NCBI GenBank assembly: GCA_001970955.1
Contig: MPUH01000893.1
Span: 1 to 30,380, forward strand
DNA: 30,380 bases
DNA from: Stentor coeruleus
Taxonomy: Eukaryota > Ciliophora > Heterotrichea > Heterotrichida > Stentoridae
Direction: 5' to 3'
Shown: positions 8,999 through 18,424 of the stretch, in pieces
How the letters are laid out: every line of letters starts with the position of its first letter
Position numbering within the stretch: position 1 is the first letter of the stretch
Position numbers and translations under genes: made by a program
The notes under the pieces: model-generated
Seen by the model: the letters and a program-made list of their open reading frames with translations, nothing else
The model's database searches: none
What the model was told of the DNA's origin: nothing

Positions 8999-9918
8999 AT
9001 GGAAAAAGTGGAAGGTTTTTATCATGAAAAATATTTGACTCTATCACTATTGTCTATCGAGATCCTCATCGATCATTTCCAAGTAGTTTCTTTCGTAAAA
9101 GACTCTCTAAACCCAGAAGGTCAATCCTAGAATTCTTCAGCTTCCAATATTTTTGAAGGCCTTAAAGACTCTTTTTTACTCTCAATTGATGAAGACAATT
9201 TCAAAGCTTGTTTTATAGCCTCATCTATCTTAATAGGCCTTTGCCTAATTTTATATCTAATATTTAGCAAGCAAATACATAAAATCAACAAAGGTCCTTT
9301 AACTTATTGGGTAATATTAATCCAAGTCTTAGACCATATCCTTTTTTGGTTTAGGGTTTAATACAATGATAAAATGTCTTTTATCCCCAAATGGTTGTAA
9401 TATAGAAACTGAGCTTATTATTGACACTTCAGTTGATTGTTGGACTTCTGAACTTTTATTTCTAATGATGTTTGGTTTTGTTTTTGTAAGTCTTGGATTA
9501 GTCCTTGTTGCTGGTTTCTGTACTTTACTTCGAGCTGAAAGAAATGGAGTTGAGAGACCTTTTGGTAATGACTTGGTTTTTCCTAGCATTTATAAAATAC
9601 TTAATTTTTTGTTGTTGTAAGTTTACTTAGTACTATTGGAGAACCTTATCTTGGTATTGGTTTTGTTGCTGTGGTTATGGTTTATTTGATTGTTTTTGAA
9701 GCTTATGAAGAAATACATGTAGCTTGTATGAAAATGGCTTGTTTGACTGGATTGTTATGGGCTTTTATATGTGCTGAAATTGTGAGGAATGATGGGAGAC
9801 AGGGTCTGATATGATGACTATTGGATGGGGGATTAGTTTGGTACTAGGATATACGTTTATTTTTGTTAAGAATTTGATTATTGGACGGAATCCAGTTGTT
9901 GCGACAATAGAAAAGTAA
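8999..9918 (+). pseudogene. Multi-spanning membrane protein gene, interrupted four times (pseudogene or micro-introns)
   Basis: The ATG at 8999 opens a frame rich in hydrophobic stretches: one around 9205-9270 and several more around 9445-9520, 9600-9690, 9725-9780 and 9830-9880, ending at TAA 9916-9918. It is broken by an in-frame TAG (9128-9130) and by frame changes near 9310-9360, 9620 and 9785-9810. Removing four GT-AG segments (9120-9140, 9311-9332, 9617-9630, 9782-9798; 21, 22, 14 and 17 nt) gives one 281-residue frame. However, those sizes do not fit the 15-16-nt introns of heterotrichs, so decay or sequencing error is as likely. Several junctions have alternatives (17 or 20 nt at 9630). 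No family is recognised. Confidence 0.45.
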
Positions 9919-10390
9919 GAGAATTAAAGGATTTTAATTTTTAAATTGGGATTATAAGAGGTGTTATGCTTTAAAGGGAGTTTTAATAAGGAAAAATTGG
10001 TCTGAGAAAATAAGTGAGAGAATGTTTTAAGAGGATTTCTGATATGAGATAATAAGTTTTATAAAAATGAAGTATTTTGTATTGGATTATAGATTGTTAT
10101 TATGATAATTTGTGTGTTTAATATTTGATTTTTGGTTTAATATGATTATGATATGTTATGATTATTATTTTAGTTTTTTTTTATTTGAGGATATAATAAA
10201 TATGAGTATAAGGTGTAGGAAATTTGTATAGTTTAAAGATAAATGAAATAGTTGGGAAAATAAAAGTTTAAAATTATATGTGATGAATATTTTTAATCAC
10301 TGTCTAGCCTAATTTATACATCAAGAAAAATTCTCATAAAAAATTTATTAGGATATTTAAATAGAAAATACATATTGATTATAAATCTTA
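9919..10390. other. Intergenic stretch between membrane-protein locus and SF-assemblin
   Basis: AT-rich sequence with G-containing runs on the plus strand (gattttggtttaatatgattatg). It holds the 3' sides of two convergent genes. No frame or RNA gene is supported. Confidence 0.5.
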
Positions 10391-11140
10391 TCAAAAAGCT
10401 AATTTTAAGCTATTCTCAACTTTAGCACATGTTTCTTCTAATAGTTTAAGCAATGTTTGTTCAGTTTTTTGTCTAGCTAATCGTTCACTATTGATTTCTT
10501 TTATCATTTTTGTATATACTTCATCCAGCATCTTGATCATAGAGTCGTTTATTTCATCTCTCTCTCTACGGTTACTCAAAAGTTCATCTTCAAATTTTAA
10601 AAACTCTTCTTGTATATGCTGGGATAATTTCTCAACACTTTCTTCACGTGAAGAGTTTTCATTATCAACAATACTACAAAGCTGTCCTATATATTCTTCT
10701 AAATTCTGTGACTGTATTTCAGAAACTTCTTCTCTGATTTTTTTCTCTTTAGCCAACTCAAGCTTAAGGGCAAAAGCTTTATCCTCAACAATTTTGTTAA
10801 CTTTAACTTCTTGTTCTTTTCTCGCTTGTTTTAACCAATTCAATTCAATATTCAAGTTGTTTTCTGATATTTTCAATTCTTTAGACTTTTTTTCATCAAG
10901 AATTTCTCTAGCATTCATTTCAGTATTCATACATTCGCTAAGTTCTCCAATAGTTTCTTTCGTTAATCTAAATTTTGAATCACAAGCCTGGCTTACAGAA
11001 TCAATTTTTTTTTCTAGTTGTCTTAGGTAGTTATCAAAATACTCAGCTCTCATGTTTTTCTCATCTTCTACACCGGTTTGTAGGTTTAAAAACTTTGCAG
11101 ACAATTGCTTGATACGCTCTTTGCCAGGTGAAATATCCAT
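10391..11140 (-). CDS. SF-assemblin / beta-giardin family coiled-coil protein
   Basis: The protein has 249 residues and is almost entirely charged heptad coiled coil without Pro after residue 5. A short N-terminal head (MDISPGKERIKQL) leads into the rod, the arrangement and approximate length of SF-assemblins, which form striated 2-nm filaments in the fibrous rootlets of basal bodies. Recognisable family-like segments include RAEYFDNYLRQLEKKIDSV and FLKFEDELLSNRRERDEI. In a ciliate this protein would be expected in basal-body-associated cortical fibres. The stop is TGA, followed at once by TAA. The start codon at 11140-11138 faces the next gene, 11 bp away, so both genes probably share a promoter. 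Confidence 0.85.
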   Translation of the reverse strand: MDISPGKERIKQLSAKFLNLQTGVEDEKNMRAEYFDNYLRQLEKKIDSVSQACDSKFRLTKETIGELSECMNTEMNAREILDEKKSKELKISENNLNIELNWLKQARKEQEVKVNKIVEDKAFALKLELAKEKKIREEVSEIQSQNLEEYIGQLCSIVDNENSSREESVEKLSQHIQEEFLKFEDELLSNRRERDEINDSMIKMLDEVYTKMIKEINSERLARQKTEQTLLKLLEETCAKVENSLKLAF

Positions 11141-11151
11141 TATTTATTATT
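11141..11151. promoter_or_regulatory. 11-bp gap between divergent start codons
   Basis: Only tatttattatt separates the ATG of the SF-assemblin gene (minus) from the ATG of the NSUN5-like gene (plus). The transcription start signals for each must therefore lie within this gap or inside the opposing coding sequence, and the 5' UTRs must be extremely short or overlap the neighbour. Confidence 0.5.
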
Positions 11152-12330
11152 ATGAGTATGATCTATGCACAAGCAGCAAGGGTTCTGCGGGATGTAGTCC
11201 AAAAAAGGAAAAGCTTAAAAACAGCATGCTTTCAACTACAAAGAAACGCAAGGCCTGTGCTCGCTTTAGTGCAAAAGGTCCTACCAAACTACAGGAAACT
11301 AGCTAAGCTGATAAAAAAGCACAAAGCTAAAAATGAATACATCGCAGTACTCATGCTCCACGACTACTGGACTACAGGGAAAATCTCAGGTGGAGGGTCA
11401 TTAAAAAAATTCATCATAGAAAATTTCCCTAAAAAAACCCTCCAGCCTCAAGCAAATTCTCAAATCTGGGTCAGAACAAACACTTTTAACCCCCCACCCA
11501 GTTCTTTAGAACTCCTTAATCCTGATAAACTCATAGAAAACCTTTATCTTGTTCCAAGAACACCACAAATAACCCAATTTATTAATAAAGGAAAACTCAT
11601 TGCCCAATCAAAACCAAGTTGTATGCCTGTAGAATGTTTAAATTTCTATAAAGGAAATTATAATGTTATTGATACATGTGCAGCACCTGGGAATAAAACT
11701 TTGCAATTAGCTGAAAAAATAGCTAAATTTTCAACAGGGAAAGTGTTTGCTTATGAAAAAGATAGTAAAAGATATGATTTACTTAGGAATAGGATGAAGT
11801 TGTTTAAGGCTGAGAATGTTGTCGCCAGGAATATAGACTTTTTTGATGTGGAAAAGTTTGATAATGTGCAGATTGGTGTTGTTGACCCGAGTTGCTCAGG
11901 ATCAGGGATAATCGAGCATCAATTAGCAGATCATGGTAAACTTCATAACAACACCAGCTACAGTGACTATCGAATAAAACAACTTTCTCTTTTCCAACAG
12001 AAAATCCTGTCTAAAGTCTTAAGCATCCCAACAATAAAGCAAGTCGTCTATTCAACTTGTTCAGTATACGAAGAAGAAAATGAAAATGTCATAAAAAAAG
12101 TCCTCAAAAAATATTGGAGGAAATTCCACTTACAAAAAATCCTAAAATCCTGGAAACAAAGAGGAATTGGCGAATACGGAGATTATATGGTAAGATCAGT
12201 CACATCAAACCAAAATACCCAAGGTTTTTTTGTAGCCAAACTCCAACGACGAGCTTTAAGACTTAAGCACAAGCTCCACAAGCGGACTTTTCTATACTGG
12301 AAGACAAAGCGCACTGCCACCTTCATCTAA
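11152..12330 (+). CDS. NSUN5: NSUN5/Rcm1-type rRNA cytosine-C5 methyltransferase
   Basis: The protein of 392 residues starts at ATG 11152 (MSMIYAQAARVLRDVV); the in-frame codon at 11128 is GTG and is not used. The N-terminus resembles NSUN5 (YAxAAxVL...). The AdoMet motif is DTCAAPGNKTLQLAE (11671-11715). The acidic AdoMet-binding segment AYEKDSKRYDLLRNR follows. The motif IV catalytic site is DPSCSGSG (11884-11907), the form typical of NSUN5, and the motif VI cysteine is in YSTCSVYEEENE (12049-12084). The enzyme would methylate a cytosine in large-subunit rRNA, in the nucleolus. The C-terminus is basic. Size is close to yeast Rcm1 and human NSUN5. Divergently arranged with SF-assemblin. Confidence 0.9.
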   Translation: MSMIYAQAARVLRDVVQKRKSLKTACFQLQRNARPVLALVQKVLPNYRKLAKLIKKHKAKNEYIAVLMLHDYWTTGKISGGGSLKKFIIENFPKKTLQPQANSQIWVRTNTFNPPPSSLELLNPDKLIENLYLVPRTPQITQFINKGKLIAQSKPSCMPVECLNFYKGNYNVIDTCAAPGNKTLQLAEKIAKFSTGKVFAYEKDSKRYDLLRNRMKLFKAENVVARNIDFFDVEKFDNVQIGVVDPSCSGSGIIEHQLADHGKLHNNTSYSDYRIKQLSLFQQKILSKVLSIPTIKQVVYSTCSVYEEENENVIKKVLKKYWRKFHLQKILKSWKQRGIGEYGDYMVRSVTSNQNTQGFFVAKLQRRALRLKHKLHKRTFLYWKTKRTATFI

Positions 12331-12606
12331 TTTTATACACAAAAGCTATAAAAACCTTAGTTTCCTCTTAAAATATGCCAAAAATCCACACTTACTATAA
12401 GAAATCATAGAAAAAAAATTGATACATTTTAAGCACAGACTATAAGGCTTGTGAAAATCATTTAACTAGTCTTAAATTGCCCTTCGTATNATATAAAAAC
12501 CTTAGTTTCCTCTTAAAATATGCCAAAAATCCACACTTACTATAAGAAATCATAGAAAAAAAATTGATATATTTTAAGCACAGACTATAAGGCTTGTGAA
12601 AATCAT
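12331..12606. repeat. 143-bp direct repeat around an assembly gap
   Basis: Positions 12347-12489 repeat at 12492-12634 with one difference (gatacattt against gatatattt), separated by the 'n' at 12490. The right copy contains the last codons and stop of the minus-strand gene at 12607. The perfect placement around an 'n' suggests a scaffolding overlap that was not merged rather than a real duplication. Confidence 0.8.
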
Positions 12607-13005
12607 TTAACTAGTCTTAAATTGCCCTTCGTATTCAGAGTACTTGTTTGATAATGGATGGAAGCATTTTTTATAGTTTTCGACTTCTGTTTCGCATGAG
12701 TTAAAATTCACCCAAGACTCAGTTCCTTGTTTAATACAATTTTTTGCGACTGTAAACTCATGAGCACAAGGAGGATAAATATCTCGAGCCTCTTCAAAGC
12801 ACCCTATAAGAGCTTGTGCATGTATAGCACAAAGCCCAGGATCGATTACTTTGCCAAAAGGTGAAGATCGGCAAATATTATAGACCTTACGGACTTGTGG
12901 ACACAAACTTTCAGCTTTTATTGAATGGAGGAAGTACTCGATTTTCTCATCATTGTCCCAGTTCATTATAATAAATATGTTAAAGTTTTGAATTTGCATT
13001 AGCAT
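12607..13005 (-). CDS. Twin CX9C (four-motif) protein, probable complex I subunit NDUFA8-like
   Basis: The product has four CX9C motifs, counted from the first in-frame ATG: C35/C45, C59/C69, C80/C90 and C104/C114. Each is a helical hairpin cysteine pair as in coiled-coil-helix (CHCH) proteins that are oxidised by Mia40 in the mitochondrial intermembrane space. Two adjacent CHCH units in a protein of about 120-130 residues are characteristic of the complex I accessory subunit NDUFA8; other quadruple-CX9C proteins are possible. The likely start is the second Met (12966-12964, MNWDNDEKIEYF), since the upstream 13 residues are hydrophobic and poorly conserved-looking. The stop is TAA at 12609-12607. 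Convergent with the NSUN5-like gene. Confidence 0.75.
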   Translation of the reverse strand: MLMQIQNFNIFIIMNWDNDEKIEYFLHSIKAESLCPQVRKVYNICRSSPFGKVIDPGLCAIHAQALIGCFEEARDIYPPCAHEFTVAKNCIKQGTESWVNFNSCETEVENYKKCFHPLSNKYSEYEGQFKTS

Positions 13006-13395
13006 TTGTATGGGAAAATAAGGAAAATTTTATTAGGAAGGAGATTATTAGCTTTGTATACTGGTTTAAAGGGAGATTATGTTTGAGACTTTGAGACTTA
13101 GAGTTTAGTGATTGGGTTTAGATTAAGATTTTTTAAGTTTATTTTTAAAGGTTAATTGTTTAGATTTTACATAAAAAGTATTAGATTTTATTGAAATTAA
13201 TAGTTTAGAAATATTTTGCAGACAATTCTTATTATGTTTTATTTAAATTTCTCCTTATACTCTGGGTACTAATTATAAAATTATCATTTTAACCTTTATA
13301 ATCTTAAAACAATCCTTTATTATATCTCTATTATTTCGATCATTTTAAACAAAATAATAAACTCTACTTATTATAAATTGTGTACTATCTCTATT
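13006..13395. other. Intergenic stretch
   Basis: AT-rich sequence between two minus-strand genes. It should hold the promoter of the CX9C gene and the 3' end of the next one. No frame or recognised signal is seen. Confidence 0.5.
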
Positions 13396-14148
13396 TTAAA
13401 CCCTGTCTATTTCTTGTATCTTGAAATTCTTTTTTGGTATACTTTCACTATTCATCTTCCTAGCTTTGACAACAAAATTATCTATAATCAGGGGTCTAAT
13501 ATAACTACAATCTTTCGGAGTTACTACTAAAAAGAAGCATCCGTTTCTAAAATGTGAAGAAACTTCTCTTATAGCAATTTTCCTAAACATCAATGTGCTA
13601 TTACCTTGCATGATAATATTTCCTTTCAATATATTATCTCCAGAAGTGTTGATTTTAAGCAGTTTTGGAGGATTTTCCATAGTGAAAAGCTGTATAGAAA
13701 AGTCTAGATTTTCATTCAAAATAACTTTGTTGCCATTTGTATCGACAATTTGCATGAATAAAGAGAAGGATCTCTCTTTGTAAGCAGGATTTGGCACTTC
13801 ACATAAAAGTTGAAGTTCAAAAGTGTGTTGAGGTTTTTCGCCACAAAGGAGTTTTTGTAATTGATTTAAAGTTGCAGGTTCATCTCCAGAAGGAGGATTT
13901 GTTATGGATTTTGATGGACTTTGGCTTAGATCTGTGATTTTTTCTAGTATGCACTTAGCTTGTACTACGATAGACTTCATTATCTCATTCTGCTGGGATA
14001 TAATCAGAATTAAATTCTTGAGTAAATTTGAATTAGAAGGCAGAGGATAAGAGATAGTCATCGGTCTTACTATTTCTGAGATGAAACCAGCTTTCTTACA
14101 TAAGCATGATCCGTCTTTGACTGGGCATACGATATTAAAGTTACACAT
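13396..14148 (-). CDS. Hypothetical protein with Cys-rich N-terminus and beta-rich C-terminal domain
   Basis: The protein has 250 residues, from ATG 14148-14146 to TAA 13398-13396. The N-terminus is Cys-rich (C2, C8, C15, C17). A short helical section follows (about 35-75), then an SP-rich linker (SQSPSKSITNPPSGDEP). Residues about 107-230 look like a beta-sandwich: FELQLLCEVPNP, FSLFMQIVDTNGNKVILNENLDFSIQLF, LKGNIIMQGNSTLMFRKIAIREVSSHFRNGCFFLVV and IIDNFVVKARK. The order of these strands recalls the DNA-binding domain of plant CBP60 proteins or other Rel-like folds, but this is only an impression from spacing; no diagnostic motif was found. No signal peptide or membrane segment. Confidence 0.7.
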   Translation of the reverse strand: MCNFNIVCPVKDGSCLCKKAGFISEIVRPMTISYPLPSNSNLLKNLILIISQQNEIMKSIVVQAKCILEKITDLSQSPSKSITNPPSGDEPATLNQLQKLLCGEKPQHTFELQLLCEVPNPAYKERSFSLFMQIVDTNGNKVILNENLDFSIQLFTMENPPKLLKINTSGDNILKGNIIMQGNSTLMFRKIAIREVSSHFRNGCFFLVVTPKDCSYIRPLIIDNFVVKARKMNSESIPKKNFKIQEIDRV

Positions 14149-15975
14149 ATATGGTTTATAAAAATATGGCTATTAATAACTTATTCTCAAAGACATAAAT
14201 ATATATACAATAGTAAATAAGACTTTTTATTTTTATTGTAATAACTAGATTAGCGATAAGCTTTTTTTTATGAAACTAATTAATAGTTCATATGAAAAAA
14301 TTCATATCTAGGGCTTAGAAACGTTTTTGATAATAATAGCAACGACTGTGTAAAATACAAAAAAGACTTTAGACTGATAGGAAGAATATGAAAATTTTGA
14401 TAAGTTAGGTATAAAATATGAAAATTTGTGATTTGTTAAGGTTAAGAGTGGCTTAAAGGTAATTTTTAATAAGATAAAGGAAATTGTCCATGAGTGCTAT
14501 AGTATATTACAATTTTTATTCAGGTAATATTATTAAATTTTTAATGAAATACAAACTTAGCGTTGATTTAGCTAGGAAAAAGTAATTAATAAACAACAAT
14601 AGAATACTTAAATATCTTAATACAAAATTGACACGAAATTTAGACAAGAAAAAAAGTATCTTCACTTAAATCATTAAAGCATCAAATAATTATTATTTCT
14701 TGAAATATTAGAAATATCCTTTACTGTACTAGTTTAATTAACTGTAATTATATCATTAACTTGATTAAATTTGTATTTAGCTTTATGAGCTTTCCATTAT
14801 ATCTCTAACTAGCAGATTTCTCTAAGTATTTTTGATTAAGACCTATAAAATTTTCCTAATACTTTACTTTTACTAATTAGAGCCTAGTTCAAATAGCTTG
14901 TTATTGGATTTTTGAGTATCTCCTTGCTTTTCAATCATTTTCATACTAAAAAAGCATATTTAATTTCCTATGAAATTTTTTTTCTATATGAAATTCAATA
15001 CCGAATACTTTTTAAATCATTAAAACAATTAACAAAAGTTTAAATCTAGGTATAGACCTTATAAAAAGTGCTTCAAAAGATTTATTTAATTTCAGGACCA
15101 ATAAGGGAAAATTTTATTCAACTAAGTAGTTTATTAATGATTTTTAGCTAATTAAAGACTAAAAAACATATGCTGGCACCTAGAATATAATTAATATATA
15201 GACTGATTCTATGATTTATTATAAAATAAAATATTTTATATATTTTTAACTCAACCCGAAATTATTTTTTAATAAAATCTCAAGTATTTTCCTTGAAAAC
15301 GAATTAGCATTGAAAGTAATGGATTTATTATAGTTTTAGGTTATAAATATACAGTAGTCTTATTGTTAATATTTTTTAATAGATATTATATCATTAGTTT
15401 GGCAATAACAAATATAAAAAAATTGTCCTTTTCGTATGGACTTTAATTTTAAATAGATCAAGACAAATTGATTTTGGTTTTTTGACTCTAAACTACTTGC
15501 AAAATCAAATAATGATAGATTTTACTATATATAATAATTCTTCTAAAACAGATTTCAAATTATAAAAGCTGTATATAGGAAAATTATATAAATAGATATA
15601 GTGATTTACCTTTACTTACACAAGTCCAACAAATAGGTATGGAGCCATTAATTTGTTTAATAGATTTTACCATGAAAAAGCCTTGAAACAACTGAATATC
15701 ATTTACTATTCTCTTTTCATCCTTTAAGTCAAAAAATTTTTGGTGAGACTATGGAAATTCGAGAGTTCTCTCAAATTCTTTAAAGAACTCAGCCACCTAG
15801 ACTAGGTTATCTCATTCACTAATTTAAGATTTTACTTAGGACAAATTCATGATTCTATCATAATCCAAAAGATTAGCCCAAAGGATATCTAGTATAAGTA
15901 AAATTTGGTTAATGTTTAAATTAAATGCAGCTCAACCTTCTTTTTTATGTTTAATTAATTAAGTTTATATTTTGA
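14149..15975. other. Gene-poor AT-rich region
   Basis: About 1.8 kb without a supported frame on either strand, RNA gene or clear repeat. It precedes the integrase relic, so parts may be decayed transposon sequence, but nothing in it is recognisable. Confidence 0.5.
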
Positions 15976-16625
15976 ATGAGAATTATGAAAAGACCCCGCC
16001 CTTTTAGTCGAGATTTAAAAATAATTCATAAAGGTAAAGGACCAAATAAAGTAAAAATTGTAACTAAAGCTCCTAGTCGCAGTTCTCAAATGAGGAGCAT
16101 AAAGTTTAAGAAAATTCATTGCAGGATATATTTTCTTCTGGCTAAAGAGTTGGAGGAGTGGGTTATTTCTGGGATTTCAAAAACAAAAGTACAAAAGAAA
16201 TCATAGAAAATTTCATATTCTGCATAAGAAAAAGAATTTTAACACTTCCTTTTTTAGCCTATTCTCCAGGCTATATTGAAACTAAAGAAAGATTAGAAAT
16301 TGTGCAAACAGATTTGGTGATAAAAAGCGTATCTGCTATAAAATGGTTTATTATAATGACAATAAAAGATCATTTCAGCAAATATCCAGTGACAAGAATC
16401 CTTAAAAACAAAAATTTTGAATTTACTGTAGCTTTCATAGAAGAAATTATTGATGAGTGGGGAAAACCAAAAGTAATTCAAACTGATAATGGTAAGGAAT
16501 TTCAAGGAGTATTTAAAAAACTACTCTTACGCTTAAAGATTAATCACACTCATGGAAGAATATATTTTAAATCTTAGGGCTCTATAGAAAGCTTCAATAA
16601 ATATTTAAGAATTAGTTCTTAAGTA
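15976..16625 (+). pseudogene. Relic of a retroviral-type (rve) integrase / DDE transposase
   Basis: Two frames are involved. An ATG at 15976 gives a short basic stretch ending at TAG 16204-16206. The overlapping frame, open to 16575, encodes an integrase core. Its first Asp is in VQTDLV (about 16302-16319), and a strand reads WFIIMTIKDHFSKYP. The second Asp is in IQTDNGKEF (about 16477-16503). The third catalytic residue, Glu, is in GSIESFNK after an in-frame TAG at 16575-16577. The D-D-E order and the spacing (about 60 and 35 residues) fit rve domains of retrotransposons or Maverick-like elements. No zinc-binding HHCC domain, reverse transcriptase or terminal repeats were found. The frameshift, stop and loss of the C-terminus indicate a dead fragment. 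Confidence 0.7.
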
Positions 16626-17791
16626 TTTTTTTACTCGGAATATTAAGTTAAATTATATTCTTTGCACTAAATTAATCATTAATAAATCAAATTTAAAGTC
16701 AATGCGAAATAAAAGGGTTAGTAATTAATATTTTATAAAAATTCTCATAATAAAAGCTTTATCCTTCAAAATACAATAAATGAGATAATTATTTATTGTA
16801 ATATCCGAAGGGAGCACAAGACAAAAAAATAATTTCATTCACTATATAATATTTGACGGATTTATAATTATCAAAATATGCAAGTGGTGGGGGAAAAAAT
16901 TCAAAAAATAATTAATATTGAAGTTGATGTGAAAGCTTGCAAAGGCATAAAAGAAAATGATTATGCTTTCTTGATAGATAAATAATAAAAGATTAAGTTT
17001 TAAAATAATTTATTGGAATAAACAACTCGCTTCATAGTGAGCAGAATAAGGGAGTTTTTCTAGTTTAAAATGACTAAGAAATAAAATTAATAATAACAAT
17101 AAACTTAAAGTATATAATTTATTAAAGACTCTATATAGTTTTTATATAATCTAGTTTAATCTTGTCTAATCTTATAACATTATCATGGTTGCAGAGGTTA
17201 GAAAAATTAGAATTAGAACCCTGAGAAATTAAAAATTTCTCAGCTATAATATTTCTTGTATCTATATTTTGTATACAAAAAATCTTTTTTAATAAATAAA
17301 GTTTTAAAATATCGCTATCGTTATAGCTTGACTTAAATAGTTTATCTTTCTATATGATCTTTATACCAAAAACTATAAATTTTCTTTATTTGTAATATAA
17401 AGTCATTATCATGATTAGATTTTCCTACAATTTTTTGTAAGACTACTTAAATTGCACAAACTCATAATGTTTTATATCATGAATACAATAAAATAGTAAG
17501 TTAAAAATAAGTTGTAATGATATTTTGCAATTTTTATTCAAAATCATAATTTTCACACCTAAGATATCCAATCATCCTACTCACAACCATAATTTCAAAT
17601 CCCCCATATAATCCCACCAAAAATTCTAACATATTCCATAATACATAACAGTATCCAAATTTTATCCTATTAAAAAGATAATTTGTTTAAATTAATGAAA
17701 AATCTTCAGCCAAAAACCTTTCAAAAGCCTAAACTCTTACTATTTTCACTATAATTTCCAAAGATTTTATACGAATAATTTTATAAAATAC
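16578..17791. other. AT-rich region after the integrase relic
   Basis: The integrase frame continues to TAA at about 16620 and then dissolves. A 35-codon ATG frame at 16878-16985 (MQVVGEKIQKII...) might be another transposon remnant but is too short to judge. A pyrimidine-rich patch lies at about 17550-17680. No RNA gene or repeat was recognised. Confidence 0.45.
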
Positions 17792-18100
17792 TTAATATAA
17801 TTTTGTATTAGCCCTAGGGCGTTTTGTTGGGGAAAAGTCGCATTTTGGGGTGATGAGGTTATTATCCCTAACTCTAATTATAGCAATAGAAAGTCTTTCT
17901 ATATTTTTAGAAGCTCTTGGCAATAAGTCCACAGGTGTACTTTTACGTTGGGGTAAAGGTGTAGGTAATTGCCTTTTTTTTAACTGAATTTCTTTAAGTT
18001 GTTTGATATACTGATTTATTACTTCATTATCATTTTCTTCGGTACTCATTGTAAGATGAGGGCTTTCATCAAGCTCTTGAATCAATTTGGCCTGTATCAT
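17792..18100 (-). CDS. Small hypothetical protein
   Basis: A frame of 102 residues from ATG 18100-18098 to TAA 17794-17792. The N-terminal part is acidic and helical (ELDESPHLTMSTEENDNEVINQ), followed by a basic, proline-rich linker (KKRQLPTPLPQRKSTPVDLLPR) and a basic tail (SPTKRPRANTKLY). It is more GC-rich than its flanks and uses varied codons, so it is probably a real gene. The S/TP and KR motifs suggest a phosphorylated or nuclear protein, but no family is recognised. Confidence 0.5.
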   Translation of the reverse strand: MIQAKLIQELDESPHLTMSTEENDNEVINQYIKQLKEIQLKKRQLPTPLPQRKSTPVDLLPRASKNIERLSIAIIRVRDNNLITPKCDFSPTKRPRANTKLY

Positions 18101-18162
18101 AATTATTATAAGAGATAAGAATTTAATATGGGTTTTGAATCATGGAAGTATTCGGTAGAATT

Positions 18163-18414
18163 TTATAAGATTGGATTTATGAGAAATGGATTGTAAGAAA
18201 TTTTAGTGAAGGAAAATAGCTTTTGGTGAAGCGTTTGTGGAAAAAAACCTATGGTAAAAAAAAGAGGAAAAATTTTTGTGGATTTTAGATTGTAGTGAGC
18301 GAAAAATGGGCTGGGAATGCGAGTGGGATTTGAAGATTTCATGTGAGAGTGTACCAATATTAATAATGTAACTATTAAGAAGATGATGATTGTAATTTTG
18401 ATCATTATAAACAT
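18163..18414 (-). CDS. Possible small protein with N-terminal hydrophobic segment
   Basis: An 83-codon frame starts at ATG 18414-18412 with a strongly hydrophobic stretch (MFIMIKITIIIFLIVTLLIL) that could be a signal peptide or membrane anchor, followed by a basic, Phe- and Pro-rich tail. An overlapping frame from 18424 is also open, so coding is uncertain. It lies head-to-tail upstream of the small gene at 17792-18100. Confidence 0.25.
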   Translation of the reverse strand: MFIMIKITIIIFLIVTLLILVHSHMKSSNPTRIPSPFFAHYNLKSTKIFPLFFTIGFFPQTLHQKLFSFTKISYNPFLINPIL

Positions 18415-18424
18415 TTAATATCAT

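Noticed and set aside
9329..9589. Minus-strand frame of 86 codons
   Set aside because: It is antisense to the membrane-protein locus, whose hydrophobic plus-strand frame is more convincing.
10491..11030. Plus-strand frame of 179 codons
   Set aside because: It is the antisense shadow of the SF-assemblin coiled coil (Ser/Phe/Leu-rich complement of Glu/Lys codons).
11128..11151. Upstream start at 11128 for the NSUN5-like gene
   Set aside because: The codon there is GTG and lies inside the SF-assemblin coding sequence; ATG at 11152 fits the family N-terminus.
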